Shown: piece by piece, positions 32,401-43,284 of the stretch
Numbering within the stretch: the first letter of the stretch is position 1
How the letters are laid out: each line of letters begins with the position of its first letter
NCBI GenBank assembly: GCA_000697355.1
Contig: JNEN01000803.1
Coordinates: 1-64,000, forward strand
DNA from: Syncephalastrum monosporum B8922
Taxonomy: Eukaryota > Mucoromycota > Mucoromycetes > Mucorales > Syncephalastraceae
Reading direction: 5' to 3'
DNA: 64,000 bases
Notes under the pieces: generated by a model
The model's input: the letters and a program-made list of their open reading frames with translations, nothing else
What the model was told of the DNA's origin: nothing
Databases searched by the model: none
Made by a program: the position numbers and the translations under genes

Positions 32401-33391
32401 ACCAACTGTGCTGCCTCCACTTCGGCGGGTCAGCTCATCCTGCCCGAAGCATTCAAGCTTTTACCCATTTATATCCATTGCATTATGCGCTCGCATGCCC
32501 TCCGGGGAGGTGTGTTCTTCACGTGACTGATAATTTACATACTTACATTGTGTCTCTAGTGGGCGTTGACATCAACGCAGACATGCGGGCGGCTGCGCTC
32601 CACTTATACAATAGTCTTGGCGTGGCAGAATTAGTGACGACAATCTACCCACGACTGTACGCTTTGCACAAGATGAGCGAGGATGTAAAGTATAACCATT
32701 CTTGTCATGTGCTTCTTGACTGAATTGGAGAATAGGCCGGTATACCCAACGGACGAGGAGAAGTTAAATTACCTTCCATGACGCGCGTATCCTACGAGAG
32801 ACTCGAGCCTTCTGGAGCTTACTTGCTTGGTGAGTAAAGTCGCTCGCTCACTTGCAGAAGCGAGCAACAGATCGAGCATTGACTCATTGGGAAACCCTAG
32901 ATAATGGATCCGATTTGTATCTTTGGCTCGGGGGCAGAATATCATCTGAACTTTTGGAGCTGCTTCTGGGTGTTTCGCGTCTCGACCAAGTAGATGTATC
33001 CATGGTGAGTAGATCGGTGGCGGGACTTGCGAAATTGGAACTGCACATGACTTATATTTATATTCATGCAGGTAAAACTACCCGTTTTGGATAACCCACT
33101 ATCGACCCGTGTGAACCATATTGCACGACAGTTGCAGTCGGATAGATCACGAGCACTGCAGCTACGTATTGTCCGCCAGGAGATGGATCCTATTGAGTTT
33201 GCATTCTCTACATGGATGGCAGAGGATCGAAATGCAGAAGTACAGACTTATGTAGATTACATGTGTAAGTATTATCAGCTGGTGTATTCCTATCGAGCTA
33301 AGAGTGTATGTCTAATAATCCGTGGAAAAAAACAGGTGTCCTGCATCGCAAAATTCAGGACGAGATGAAGAAATCGAACAACTACTATTAG
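29430..33391 (+). CDS. SFB3: COPII coat cargo adaptor, SEC24 family (Sfb3/SEC24C-D type)
   Basis: A roughly 1,130-residue product assembled from many exons. The N-terminal 300 residues are Gln/Pro-rich and disordered, with about 17 Gln early (29500-29548). The Sec24 core follows: GNCNPRYMRATVDKIPYS, then LPLGLVIQPLAKQRPDEVPL, a zinc finger CTRCRAYISPWCTFVSGG...CSIC, the trunk (FAIDVSAQSVRNG...LPNYGPDLL), beta-sandwich (YGNCNMSTYTDMELSGIDQD), helical domain (LPEAFKLLPIYIHCIMRSHA) and gelsolin fold (DNGSDLYLWLGG). The wording around the zinc finger (PLGLVIQP, P-W-C-T-F) fits the Sfb3/Lst1 and SEC24C/D branch better than canonical Sec24. It loads cargo into ER-derived vesicles with Sec23. One intron (31932-31980) starts with GC rather than GT. 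The boundary of an early intron is ambiguous: donor at 30064, acceptor at 30108 or 30120, both in frame. Confidence 0.88.
29502..29551 (+). repeat. CAA/CAG repeat coding for Gln in the SEC24-family N-terminus
   Basis: In-frame run of about 17 Gln codons directly after an ALPP segment, ending at HLHQQN. Coding low complexity. Confidence 0.85.
31932..31980 (+). other. GC-AG intron in the SEC24-family gene
   Basis: The exon ends TCT GAT G and the intron begins GCAAGT, the normal context of GC-AG introns, and ends GATATAG. Splicing 49 nt out restores IRCSDGLQVIDHYGN, the conserved Sec24 sequence. No GT donor near the site preserves this alignment. Confidence 0.8.
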
Positions 33392-34709
33392 AGCCGGCAG
33401 CAATAGCAAACAGAGTATATTTAAACACGTGTTTCATGGAAAGTAAGATAAGGAGAGTATGTCTGGTTTTCGACCGGTCCATCCTTCAAATACATAAAGT
33501 CTATTCGTTTGCTGCTTTTCTCTTTCCTTCCTTCTTTTTCTTCTATAATTATGTTGATGCCCTGACTCTTATAATGCAAAGTATAGTCAATTGGGGGTGT
33601 CGAAAGTTCAAATATATCGCATTGGTGGTGTTCGCTCTTCTGTTGTCAGACTAGACCGTGCAGTCGTTCGTACTTCGACGGTAACTGGTTCTCATGGCAT
33701 GATCTATCTCCTTCGCTATATCTTTCTTTCTGCCACAGTGTTTCTTGGTCACCCAATGGAGATTGTCAACCACCCGAAGTCAAGATATGAGGCTTCGCAG
33801 CTGCGCTTCTCTTCCAAAAATCTCAGGAGACGAGCTAATGTGCAGTGAAAGTATCTCTTCTCGGTCTATATCTCAGCCATGACGAGTTGTATCATGGTGT
33901 GCGTACTCCACGGACACGTCGAATTTACACCTGGGTGGCATACATATTCCTGCTGGCGACTATACACGTGGTGGTAGTTTTGAATTTTAATACAGGGTGG
34001 GCATCGTGCTTACTGTCTGTCGGTATTAGCTCCTGAATACTCATGTACTTCTAATTAATCATATATTGTATTAGATGTCGTATATGCGATCTGGTACCTT
34101 TAAAGAATTACGAACAATAGAAGTATGCCATAGAGCGGGCAGCCAGATGCAGCACTTATTTGTACTTCTTGGTGCAAGGCTGGAGTTGCCACCAACTGCG
34201 GCCTTCTTTGAATAGCGGATGGTTCCAGGTCTGAAGCGTAACAAATGACCTAGGATACGCGTCACCTTTATAGAAAAATGCCGGACCCCTCAATTGGAGA
34301 AATTCACCCAGAGTGTCGAAGATGAAAATGCACTCGACACTGCTTTATCATACCCTTGATATTCATCATATCACCCGTCGCCCTTGTTGTATGTTTCCTT
34401 ACCCGACAGCTCCATGCTCTTGTTAGCCAACGATGGCAGCTTCTTTGTCTATTTGGGGTTTTGAATGAGTTTGGAAGCAAGAAAAATGCACCAACTTCAG
34501 GCTTCACTCAATGTAAAGTTCTACCAGGAGCTTTGGATAAGGCTCTAATTGTGAATCGAATAAGAGTCTGTTTAAGTGAAAGACAAATGTAGACTGCATC
34601 TGCTAATTTAAAAATATCGGGAAATGCGTCAATATGCAGGATGTGCCATTGAAAATCAGCCACAGTCAGCAATCCAAATTTTGACATTGTTCTTTTTCGC
34701 TCGACAAAC
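33392..34709. other. Intergenic region with a weak short frame containing a hydrophobic segment
   Basis: About 1.3 kb between two genes on the + strand. Short + frames at 33591-33848 and 33845-34036 run nearly end to end; the second contains a hydrophobic stretch (WVAYIFLLATIHVVVVLNF). They match no family I recognise and lack a convincing start or splice context, so a decayed gene or chance are both possible. Confidence 0.35.
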
Positions 34710-36938
34710 ATGTCCGAATCACAAAAGCCAAAGGCACCCACGGGCATGACCGCCCTCTTTGGTGGATTCAGACCACAAAACAAACCCAAGGTCACTCCTT
34801 CGTTCCTCGAGAAAAAGGATGCTGCCAAGGACGAGAACAAAAACGGCTCCAACATTGCCTCTTCCAAAGCTGGCGGTGCTGGTGGCGGTGGAGGAGGCGG
34901 AAAGGCCCTTCGTGCGTCGAAATCCAAAATCAAGGACCGAGGAACAACACGCTACGGCCGAATTACGATTACAGAGAGCACAAAGAAGATTACGTCCGAC
35001 GACGAAGCCGATCAGGACGTGACCATGGGCGGCACCTCCGAAAAGAAGAGCCGCAAGAAGCGTTTCAATCCGTATGGCTCCCGTGACAAAGCCCGACACG
35101 TTCAACGCAACAAGACAACAGAAGTGGTTGAGCCTATTGAAATCCTGGTGAGGAAACGAGAACGAGGCGATGCATCCGATACAATGTTGCTGATCGAGCA
35201 CGGACGATAGATTGAAGGATTCCAACCTGGCACCGAAGGCAGCGTCGTTCCTTCACTTCAGACCAAATCCAAGAAGGAATGGGATCCGCTCGACGTATGT
35301 ATGAGTCAATGGCAAAGTAGAGATACTCACACTTTGTCTAGATGAAAGTTGAGGGTGGCAAGATGCTCCTTACTGTGGGCGGATGGACCGTTGCCAACGC
35401 GATCGTTCGTCTGAACGGTTATATCTTTGGTTCTGATCAGCTGAACATCCAGCTTTTCAACAAGCCGATCGAAGCCACGCCCATTGCCGAGGCTCAGTCC
35501 AATCATACGATCGACTTTTTGCGGAAGTTTCTCTTGTCGCGATGGGACTCCGTGACCAAGTTCCTCAACCTGGAAGACATGGCATCGGATCCTATTCTTC
35601 GTCGCGCGTGTATCCATCCTCCTGGTACGCCCAAGGCGACGGAAGTGGTGGGTCCTGCCATGATGAAGCTTGCGGGCGAAATGTTCCAGGATGTAAGTCT
35701 ATATCACCTTTTTGCTTGATTACATGAACTCATGTCGTGGAGTACAGGTGGTGACGATCTCGCTTGCTCAAAACCGACTCCGAAACGTGAAGCAAGTCTC
35801 AACTCTCACTAGGTTCCTGCCCAATGTTCAAAACCTCTCGTTCTCCAACAATGCCCTCACATCCATTGACTTGCTGGACCCGTTGTGCGGCCCCGGCAAA
35901 CTGCCACATCTACGAGAGCTTCTTTTGAAAGGAAATCCTTTCATGAAGACCATTGAGAAACAAAAGAAGAACCGTGCCTATATCAAGTAAGTCGTGTGCT
36001 TTGGGATCGTATCTTGCTACTGACGACAAGGGACAGGGATATCGTGAAGCGCTTTCCCACAATCGCTTTTCTTGATGGCGAACCCGTACAGTTATCAGAG
36101 GAAGAGAAGGCCAGCGTAGAAAAATCGCGGACCATCCTGCCGGTTGAGCCGAAAACTCATTTCTTCGACAATGATACCAGCAAACAGCTCGCGCAGGAGT
36201 TTGTCGCCAAGTAAGTTGGCTCATTCTGCTACTAGGCAAGATACTTAGTCTTTACTTTAGCTTTCTCCGCCTGTTTGATAATGACCGTGCTGCTCTTCGA
36301 GCGGCGTACCATGACCAGGCGACTTTCTCTGTCAGTTCTGTCATCAAGCTGAGCGCGGGACCCAAGATACGAGGCCGTCAGAAGAAGATGATGCAGGATG
36401 ACGAAAAAGTGTCTTGGCAGACTGTGAGCCGTAACCTCGGGAAAACGAATGCGTCCAGTAAGTTATGCGTTCACACGGTTGATGTGATCTAACGTGGATA
36501 AACAACAGAGCATCCTGGACGACATTTAGCACAAGGGGCTGATATGGTCACAGAGTTATTGCAGCGACTCCCGAAGACATACCATAACCTTGAAAAAGCA
36601 GAAGAGTTCCTACTCGATGCCTTCCAGCGTGCAAGTCCACAAGCACCCTGGTTCCATATTTCCGTGCATGGCGAGTTCAAAGGTAAAAACGAGGAATGCG
36701 GAAAGGAGATTGTGAGCCTTCAGGGTCCTTACTTTCAATTAGACGAAGCCAACACCCTGTATTCCTTTGACCGATCATTCATCCTCCAGCCAGCAGTGCA
36801 TGGCTCACCGTAAGTGATGATATATGGAAAGATGGCGTGTGTTACTCACTCTGTCGCAGAAATCAAATCGCGGGATGGCCCTATGTGATCCTTTCGGACA
36901 TCTTCTGCGTCCGCGATTACCGTGTCATTGGACACTAA
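34710..36938 (+). CDS. MEX67: mRNA export receptor Mex67/NXF1-like, apparently without the UBA domain
   Basis: Eight exons (34710-35147, 35211-35294, 35342-35692, 35748-35986, 36037-36210, 36261-36457, 36509-36809, 36860-36938) give 620 residues. The N-terminal 145 residues are basic and Gly-rich (a G7 run near 34888) with KKSRKKRFNPYG. An RNP-type domain (about 160-260) and leucine-rich repeats (about 290-370: LAQNRLRNV, FLPNVQNLSFSNNALTSIDL, LPHLRELLLKGNPF) follow. The NTF2-like domain (about 415-620) contains FFDNDTSKQLAQEFVAKFLR, APWFHISVHGEF and SFDRSFIL, and ends VILSDIFCVRDYRVIGH. Mex67 with Mtr2 carries mRNPs through nuclear pores. The usual C-terminal UBA/TAP-C domain that binds FG-nucleoporins is missing: the stop comes directly after the NTF2 fold, and only about 180 nt without coding signal separate it from a tRNA. 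Confidence 0.88.
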
Positions 36939-38406
36939 GCACAACATACAACCGCCCTACCATGTAGCATTATATATAGTTCTAGCATACAAAAGTACAC
37001 ATTCACAGGTGATACCGCACAACGCCGCAAAAACGGTAGAAGCCATTTTCTAAAAAAAAGAACACAACTTTCAACATGTCTTGATGATATGTTGGAAGTT
37101 CGTGTTATCCGCGCTATATATGAAGAGAGTGGGATTCGAACCCACGCCTCCGAAGAGAACAGGGCCTAAACCTGTCGCCTTAGACCAACTCGGCCATCTC
37201 TCCTTAATTTTCACATAATTTTGTCACTTTAATTCAGTAATATATGATATATGTGAAAATTGGTCTCATTCGACCCTGGAAGATGACGACGAAAAGGTGT
37301 ACTTAAATGTGGAAGTGGAAGAAGAGACAAATTCGATATTTCTCTCTTCATAAAACATATTATTCTAACCCAGGAGGAAATAATTATGTAAGAAAAGGCG
37401 TTCTTTTTTTTTTATTACTTTCCTGAAGTTTTTTTATACATCAGCACAATGAAAGAGGACCACTGTGTGAAATGATGCAAGGAACAAAAGGCTTTGACAA
37501 TTCATTACTTGCGGATACAAAGTAATGAGTTCCATTCGTGACGAAATGCATGTTTTTAAAGAGCTAGAAACAAGATAAAGAAAAGAAAAGAAAAGAAAGG
37601 AAAAAGAAGCGTAATGGGACGTGGTAAAAATAATAGCGAAGGTACCGAAAACTAACAAAGGAGGAAGCAGCAATCGGATTGCAAAGGATGCTGCTATGCT
37701 GCTAATTTTGAAGCAAACTAAGCAATGAACAGTGCTTTCGGTGAGTGAGATTTAACACGTCACGATGGAAGGCTCTGACGATTTGGGTATTTTGCTTTCT
37801 CATCCAAAGAAGAAGAGTGAGCAAAAAAAGCCAATCACGCAAACAATACAGCTGCGTCTACACCTGCAAGAGCGTAAATAGTACATTACTGTCAGGGTGT
37901 AGCGGATGAGCAGCTATATATGACGTGTTCGTATCGAGGACTACGGCCGACGAACCGACAGCCGAAGAAGAGTGTACAAACTCCTGTTGGTACGACGTTA
38001 TATGTAACGGTGCTTGTGCACAAGTTCACAGCCGAGACAGACAAACGTGTATGGAACGTAGCAACGAGAGGGGAAGTAGAGATGGGTATAAGAATCAAGT
38101 AGGGCGCACTGAAGCGACAAGAAGTGCTGCTATAAAGCGCAAACTTCTGGAATGAACCCGTGGACAAACAATGTGTCAAGGATTCCTTTGAAAAGTGGTT
38201 GCAAGCATAGTATTGGTTCCCATATGTTCCGTTGTGTGACTCAGATGGATTTAAAGGTACTGCCCTGAACTAAACGTATATTGATCTCTTCGTTCTTCCT
38301 CTGCCTTTCCACTTTTTTTTTTTTTTTCATTTTCTCTTTTTTCGTTCTTTTGAGCGTTGCGCGTTCTAACGTTAAGAAGGCCAAGCGGGAGAAATACAAC
38401 ACCGAG
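36939..38406. other. Intergenic region containing tRNA-Leu(UAG)
   Basis: Outside the tRNA there is no supported gene. A poly-T/poly-A composition prevails; a CT-rich stretch at 38285-38360 with a T run of about 15 is the likely promoter/leader of the methyltransferase gene. Confidence 0.4.
37121..37203 (-). tRNA. tRNA-Leu (anticodon UAG)
   Basis: An 83-nt type II tRNA on the minus strand. The acceptor stem GGAGAGA pairs with TCTCTTC (one G-U), followed by discriminator A. The D region is GAGTTGGTCTAAGG. Anticodon stem ACAGG/CCTGT encloses loop TTTAGGC with anticodon TAG. The variable arm (TCTTCGGAGG region) is long, and the T arm GGGTTCGAATCCC provides a perfect B box. There is no intron. 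The first clear T run downstream is at 37052-37059, 61 nt past the 3' end, so termination may be distal. Confidence 0.93.
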
Positions 38407-39831
38407 ATGTCCTTCGTTGCTTTTTTTCGTCGGTTCGCTCTACCTAAAAGATCAAAATCACGCCAGCAGCAGGATGGAAAGAGAAACGGGGATCTTCCCT
38501 ATTCTGCTTCGTCCACAGATTCGACGTCCAAAAGCGGTACGTTCCGGTCCGTCGACTCGCCTTCGTCCCAGGCAGCCACGTCTTCCTCAAGTCAATCGAC
38601 CAGCCAAAAGCGCACGATAGATGGCCGCAGATATCACGAAGAGAGTGTGCCTTATGTACTCCCCGATGATGACGAAGGTTTTTTGTCTGAAAAAAGAAAG
38701 AAAGAAAAAAAAAATGGTCGCCCCACATTGCTGACAGGAATTCCAACTTTTTCTTTTACACTTTCTGTGGTACAGATAAAGACCGATTGCACCAGCAGCA
38801 CTGGATGCTAAAGCTCGCCTATGGCAATAATTTTGATGCTCCTGTGGAGGCTCTGCTTGAGAATGGCGCCATCGTCCTGGATTCAGGTTGTGGTAAGTCA
38901 TCCTTGTGGGTGGGGTTTGAAATACGGGGCAGATTGCATTGACTCCAATGCTCTTTATCATCTTTGTCCAGGCCCCGCCACATGGACGCTGGAGCTCGCC
39001 AATGCCTATCCGCATTCGACCTTTTATGGCATCGATGTCGCCCCCCAGTTCCCGGAGACCATCAAGCCGTTCAATTGCAATTTCCAGGTAGCCGACCTGG
39101 CTGGCAAGCTCCCGTTCCCTGACAATACCTTTGACTTTATTCATCAACGTCTCCTTGTGGTTGCCCTCAGTCGCGCCGGGTGGAACAATGTGGGTTGGTA
39201 CACCACATCCGTTGATCTCTATTTATAACTCTATCCTCTTTTGGTCGAGCAGTGTATTTCAGAACTCTATCGAGTCCTGAAACCGGGCGGATGGATCGAG
39301 TTTAGAGAGACGGATATACGCGTCGCATCCCAGACGGGCAGTCCAACCTTCCAGTACTTTTTCGAAAAGCGTAAGTGCGAAGAATATCTCTAATACTATT
39401 CCTGTAAGACTAACAAGGAGAGGATAGTGCGCGTGATGATAGAGGGTCGCGGGATGGTGCCGAGCATCGTAGCGGAACTGGATTCTCACCTCCTCAAAGA
39501 ACAAGGCTTCGTGAACCTACAAAGCCGAAACATACCGATGCCGGTGATGGATGGATCCATCCTAGGTCAGCTAGCAGGGTAAGCCCGACACTTTCCTGGC
39601 ATATCCATCGACTAAGTCATACCTAGGGACGATCTCATATCCCTGTTTGAGGGTCTTGCCCCGATCATGAGCAAGCTCTACCCCGAGAAATTGGGCACAG
39701 ACGCACTGGTAGCCAAGTTCAAGAAAGATTTGAGGGAAGAGTGGGCAGATCTGGACGAAGATAAGCGCTATGCCGGCAGATGGTGGGATATCTGCGCCCA
39801 AAAACCCCACAAGTCAGAGGAGAAGCAATAA
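38407..39831 (+). CDS. SAM-dependent methyltransferase (class I Rossmann fold), target unknown
   Basis: About 380 residues from at least five exons. The first 90 residues are Ser-rich and disordered (MSFVAFFRRFALPKRSKSRQ onward). The catalytic domain follows: HWMLKLAYGNNFDAPVE, motif I VLDSGCGPATWTLELA split by an intron, the acidic loop TFYGIDVAP, motif DLAGKLPFPDNTFDFIHQR and the post-motif LYRVLKPGGWIEFRE. This is the pattern of the large methyltransferase family expanded in zygomycete fungi, related to LaeA-like and Coq5-type enzymes. The SAM-binding glycines and Asp are intact. The first intron begins GTTTTT, an unusual donor, with a normal GTGGTACAG acceptor; the joined sequence DDDEDKDRLHQQHW fits. 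Substrate cannot be inferred. CMR1 starts 161 bp downstream on the same strand. Confidence 0.8.
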
Positions 39832-39992
39832 GAATGGCGCTTAAAAGCATTCATGATACCCCTTCTGCATGCATTTGAGAATTGGAAGCAGCTATTAAAA
39901 ATTGAGCACCGCCTTTTTTTTTTTTTTTTTTTCATCCAATTAATTTACATTTTAAATACTTCTATTACTACTATTGTCTTGTTCTATACCAT

Positions 39993-41519
39993 ATGGCAGG
40001 CTTATCCGACTACGAAAGACAGCGCCTCGAAAACATAAAGTAAAGCTCTGGCAAATGGTCCTTTGTAGAGAGACTGATCCTATCACCGCTCCTTGGCTAG
40101 GCGGAACCGCGAGCTCCTGAACCAGCTCGACATTCCGCAGTTATCGACGCCACCGCGATCGGGCACGAAGCGGGCCGGATCGCCCCTCAAGAAGCATACG
40201 CCCAAGAAGAAGGAGCGCGCGCCGACCGCACCGACGCGTGTGTCCGCCCGTTTACGCGGTGTGGCCGCACACGAGGTGAAGCATGAAGACCTGCCTGTGG
40301 AAGACAAGCCAAAGAAGAAGCGGATCGACACCCTCGAAGCCGAAGATCAGGCTGCATTCCTCCAGGTGCTCCAGTCGATTCCGAATGCGGTGCCCAAGGA
40401 GGAACGGAAAAGCACGCCCAAGGACGAGCAGGGCATCAAGGCACTGCGCAAAGAAGCGTCTCGACTCGCGATCCGACACAGCTGGGCCACGGTCAAGGTG
40501 ACGCCCGACCGTATCAATGGCTGTGTGTAAGTTGTCATCCCATTGCTAATGCGCGTTTTTATTTTTATTTTTGACTGAGACAATGGCACTGCGACGCGCG
40601 TGTGGACGCGGTCATTAGGTTTCATCCCTCAGACAGCAAGCTGCTGGGCATTGCTGCGGATACGACGGGCCATCTCGGCTTTTGGGACGTGGACGGCAAA
40701 AACGACGACGACGAGCCGGTGGTCTACACTTACCGGCCTCACACGCGTACCATCACGCATCTCAAGTTTCATCCTAAAAACACATCCAAACTGTACACGT
40801 CTTCATACGACTCGACTGTCCAGTGCTTTGACATGCAGCACGCCAAATTTGAGACGGTGTCGTTTGCGGAGAACGAGTACGATTTCACCCATTTTGATAT
40901 GGTGGACGACCTGTTCTGGTTCTGCACCTCGGATGGCGAGGTCGGCTCACGCGATCTCCGGTCGGACAGCAGCAAGGCCAAGGTCCACTCGGTACGCGAC
41001 AAGAAGGTAGGGTGTGTGAGTGCACACAAGACAGAGCCGCTCCTGGCCTTGGCAAGCAACGATCGCACCATGACGCTGTGGGACACGCGCAAATTGAAGG
41101 AGCCGCTGCACACATACGAGCATGGCTATGCGGTCACCAGCGCGTACTGGTCTCCGCAAGGCGATCGGCTGGTCTCTACCTCGTACGACGATCTAGTCCG
41201 CATCTTTGACTTGCAGCCCAACAAGAGCGAGCTCGCGATTCAAAAGGCCATCCCGCATAATAACCACACCGGCCGATGGGTGACCAACCTGCGTGCGCGC
41301 TGGAACGAGGCGCCAGGATATGATCACCAGCACTTTGTGATTGGCAGCATGAACCATCCGGTGGAGATCTATTCGGGCGAGACGGGCGACTTGATCCACG
41401 AACTGTACGACGAGGACCGCATCACGGCCGTGCCTGCTGTCACACAGTTCCACCCCACACGTGAAAGCATGACGATCTTGTGTGGTAACGGCAGCGGACG
41501 TATGGTTTGCTGGACGTGA
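39993..41519 (+). CDS. CMR1: Cmr1/WDR76 WD40-repeat DNA-damage-associated protein
   Basis: Three exons (39993-40039, 40101-40526, 40619-41519) give 457 residues. The N-terminus MAGLSDYERQRLENIKRN is the hallmark of Cmr1/YDL156W. A basic, disordered segment (PLKKHTPKKKERAPTAPTR) follows, then a Lys/Arg-rich region and WD40 repeats from about residue 150: FHPSDSKLLGIAADTTGHLG, HTRTITHLKFHP, STVQCFDMQHA, ALASNDRTMTLWDTRK, DDLVRIFDLQPN, ending GNGSGRMVCWT. In yeast Cmr1 associates with chromatin and moves to intranuclear quality-control foci after replication stress. It converges with TCO89; the stops are 160 bp apart with a GT microsatellite between. Confidence 0.9.
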
Positions 41520-41640
41520 TGGGATGTTTTGAAATAGAGAAACAATTTATTGAAACAAACAGTGGAACAAAGGAAGAAATGAGAGGAGTAAAGAAGGGAA
41601 AGAAAAAAAGGAATAAGAGAAAGCAGAATGGTAACCATGG

Positions 41641-41670
41641 GTGTGTGTGTGTGTGTGTGCGTGTGTGTGT
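41641..41670. repeat. (GT)n microsatellite between CMR1 and TCO89
   Basis: Fifteen GT units interrupted once by GC, just 9 bp from the TCO89 stop. It would be transcribed in the 3' UTRs of both convergent genes. Confidence 0.95.
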
Positions 41671-41678
41671 ACTGTACT

Positions 41679-43082
41679 TTACTGAGACCCGCTCCACATG
41701 CGCTCAAGGAGCACTCCGGCACTCCAGCGGATCATGGAGAGGGGGCTCGAAGTGGAGGTAGAGATGGGATCAGGCGCAGGCTGGGAGTGGATATGATAAT
41801 GCTGGTTGTGCTGATGTTCTTGCGCAGCCGCCAGCATCTTGAGGTGCTGGTGCCGGCGATGGATCGTGCGACGCTGCTCCGAGTGCGGTTTCGGCTGGAC
41901 CGCCTCCGGAGGCAAGGCCGTGTACGACCGTGTCCGAGACGGCGGCCGTGGCTCGGTGGGATCGTCGCTGCTGGCCGGATCGTCGTCGTCATGCAGGCCT
42001 TGCTGGTGCTTGAAGCAGCGTGCGAGGCTCTCGAGCATCGGGTCCTGGTAGCGGCGCACGCACCGGTATTCGCGGCCGACCCGCTCCAGCTCGCGGGTCA
42101 GGCGCAGCATGTTGCGCGGGTGGGCGAGGGTGTTTTCGTCGTCGACGAAGCAGTGCTGGCGCTGCAGGAGCAGTTTCTGCTGCGTGCGTGAGATGCCGGG
42201 CGGCTGGGCTGTCGCGGCCGAGGCGACGTTGCTGAGGTTGGATGTGGGAGAGCGTTTGGCGTTGGGGTTGGCGGTGTTGGAGGCAGAAGCCGCTGAGGAG
42301 GAAGAGGTGGGCGAGGCAAGGCTGTGGTCGTCAACAAACTGCGAGCGCAGTGGTTGGCGTTGGTTCTGTTGCGGGCGGTGTTTGGTTGGATGGAGGTGAG
42401 CGGGTGGCGGTGTGAGCGTGTTTGCTGTAGTCGTAGCCGTTGCTGGTGCTGTTGCTGTGGTGATGGTTGCGGTGGTTGCGGTGGATGGATGGTGGATGGC
42501 TTTTGTGTCGGGCTGGAGGTTGTTGGCCACGGCATGGAACGTCTGCTCGACGGGTGCGGCGCCTTTGCTTTGTGTGACGAAAAACGCCGGGTTCGCCTTT
42601 GGCTCCTGCTTGCGCAACACCGCAGGCGACGACACTGACGGAGAAGGCGTTGTGTTTCCATCGGCTGGCTCGTCCACCACTTTCCGGGGTGTGGTCGGCG
42701 GTGTATCTTCTGCTACTGCGGTGCTGCTGGCGGCGGTACTAGTGCTTGTATTATTCGCATTGGCTCTTTCTCTCTCAGAAGCAGCTGCCGCGGAAGGTGG
42801 TGCTGCGGTGGTGCGTGTCATGGCACCCAGAGTAGACAGTCTATTGAGGGACCGTTGCGACTGCGACCGACGCATGCCGGGCCGGGGTCGATGGGTCGTC
42901 TCGCCTTGATCATCCACCTCGGTGTCTGTGTGTGCGCTGTTGACTCGGGCCATAGGTGCCAGTTTCGTTACATGCACACGCCCAGTCGACCTTCGCTTCA
43001 CATGATGCCGCACTGGCTTCTTGTGCCCTGTTTGGTTATGGTGGCTCGGTTGTGGCGGCGACGGTGGCAGCGGCTGTGCCAT
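41679..43082 (-). CDS. TCO89: TORC1 subunit Tco89-like protein
   Basis: A single 467-residue open frame on the minus strand, without introns. Most is disordered and rich in Ser, Thr, Pro, Ala and Gln. Two conserved blocks support the call. Near the N-terminus is KRRSTGRVHVTKL. At about residues 300-355 is SRTQQKLLLQRQHCFVDDEN, then LTRELERVGREYRCVRRYQD, which corresponds to the SRTQRKLWLQRE...EFERISHEYSNVKRFYNP block of yeast Tco89. Tco89 is a vacuole-associated, fungal-specific TORC1 component influencing rapamycin and stress responses. The length is shorter than the yeast protein (about 800 residues), as is common outside Saccharomycotina. The gene lies tail to tail with CMR1 and about 200 bp downstream-to-upstream of HSP78 on the same strand. 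Confidence 0.8.
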   Translation of the reverse strand: MAQPLPPSPPQPSHHNQTGHKKPVRHHVKRRSTGRVHVTKLAPMARVNSAHTDTEVDDQGETTHRPRPGMRRSQSQRSLNRLSTLGAMTRTTAAPPSAAAASERERANANNTSTSTAASSTAVAEDTPPTTPRKVVDEPADGNTTPSPSVSSPAVLRKQEPKANPAFFVTQSKGAAPVEQTFHAVANNLQPDTKAIHHPSTATTATITTATAPATATTTANTLTPPPAHLHPTKHRPQQNQRQPLRSQFVDDHSLASPTSSSSAASASNTANPNAKRSPTSNLSNVASAATAQPPGISRTQQKLLLQRQHCFVDDENTLAHPRNMLRLTRELERVGREYRCVRRYQDPMLESLARCFKHQQGLHDDDDPASSDDPTEPRPPSRTRSYTALPPEAVQPKPHSEQRRTIHRRHQHLKMLAAAQEHQHNQHYHIHSQPAPDPISTSTSSPLSMIRWSAGVLLERMWSGSQ

Positions 43083-43284
43083 GACAGTTTAATGGGTGAG
43101 TCTAGCGAACGAAAAAAAAAAAAAAAAGAATAATAAAAAAGGCGGTCAAAGAGCAGAAAAGGAAAGAGAAATGGTGTTTGCTGATTCGATGACAGCCAAA
43201 ATAAAGAAAAAGACCAAATCTTATTTTTTTCTTCTTCATTGTGGCAAAGATACATACAGTGGTGTAGGACTAAAACTACATGCT

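Noticed and set aside
42098..42661. Alternate frames within TCO89 (187 codons - strand, 165 and 187 codons + strand)
   Set aside because: Shadows of a low-complexity GC-rich coding region; only the full-length frame contains the Tco89 motif.
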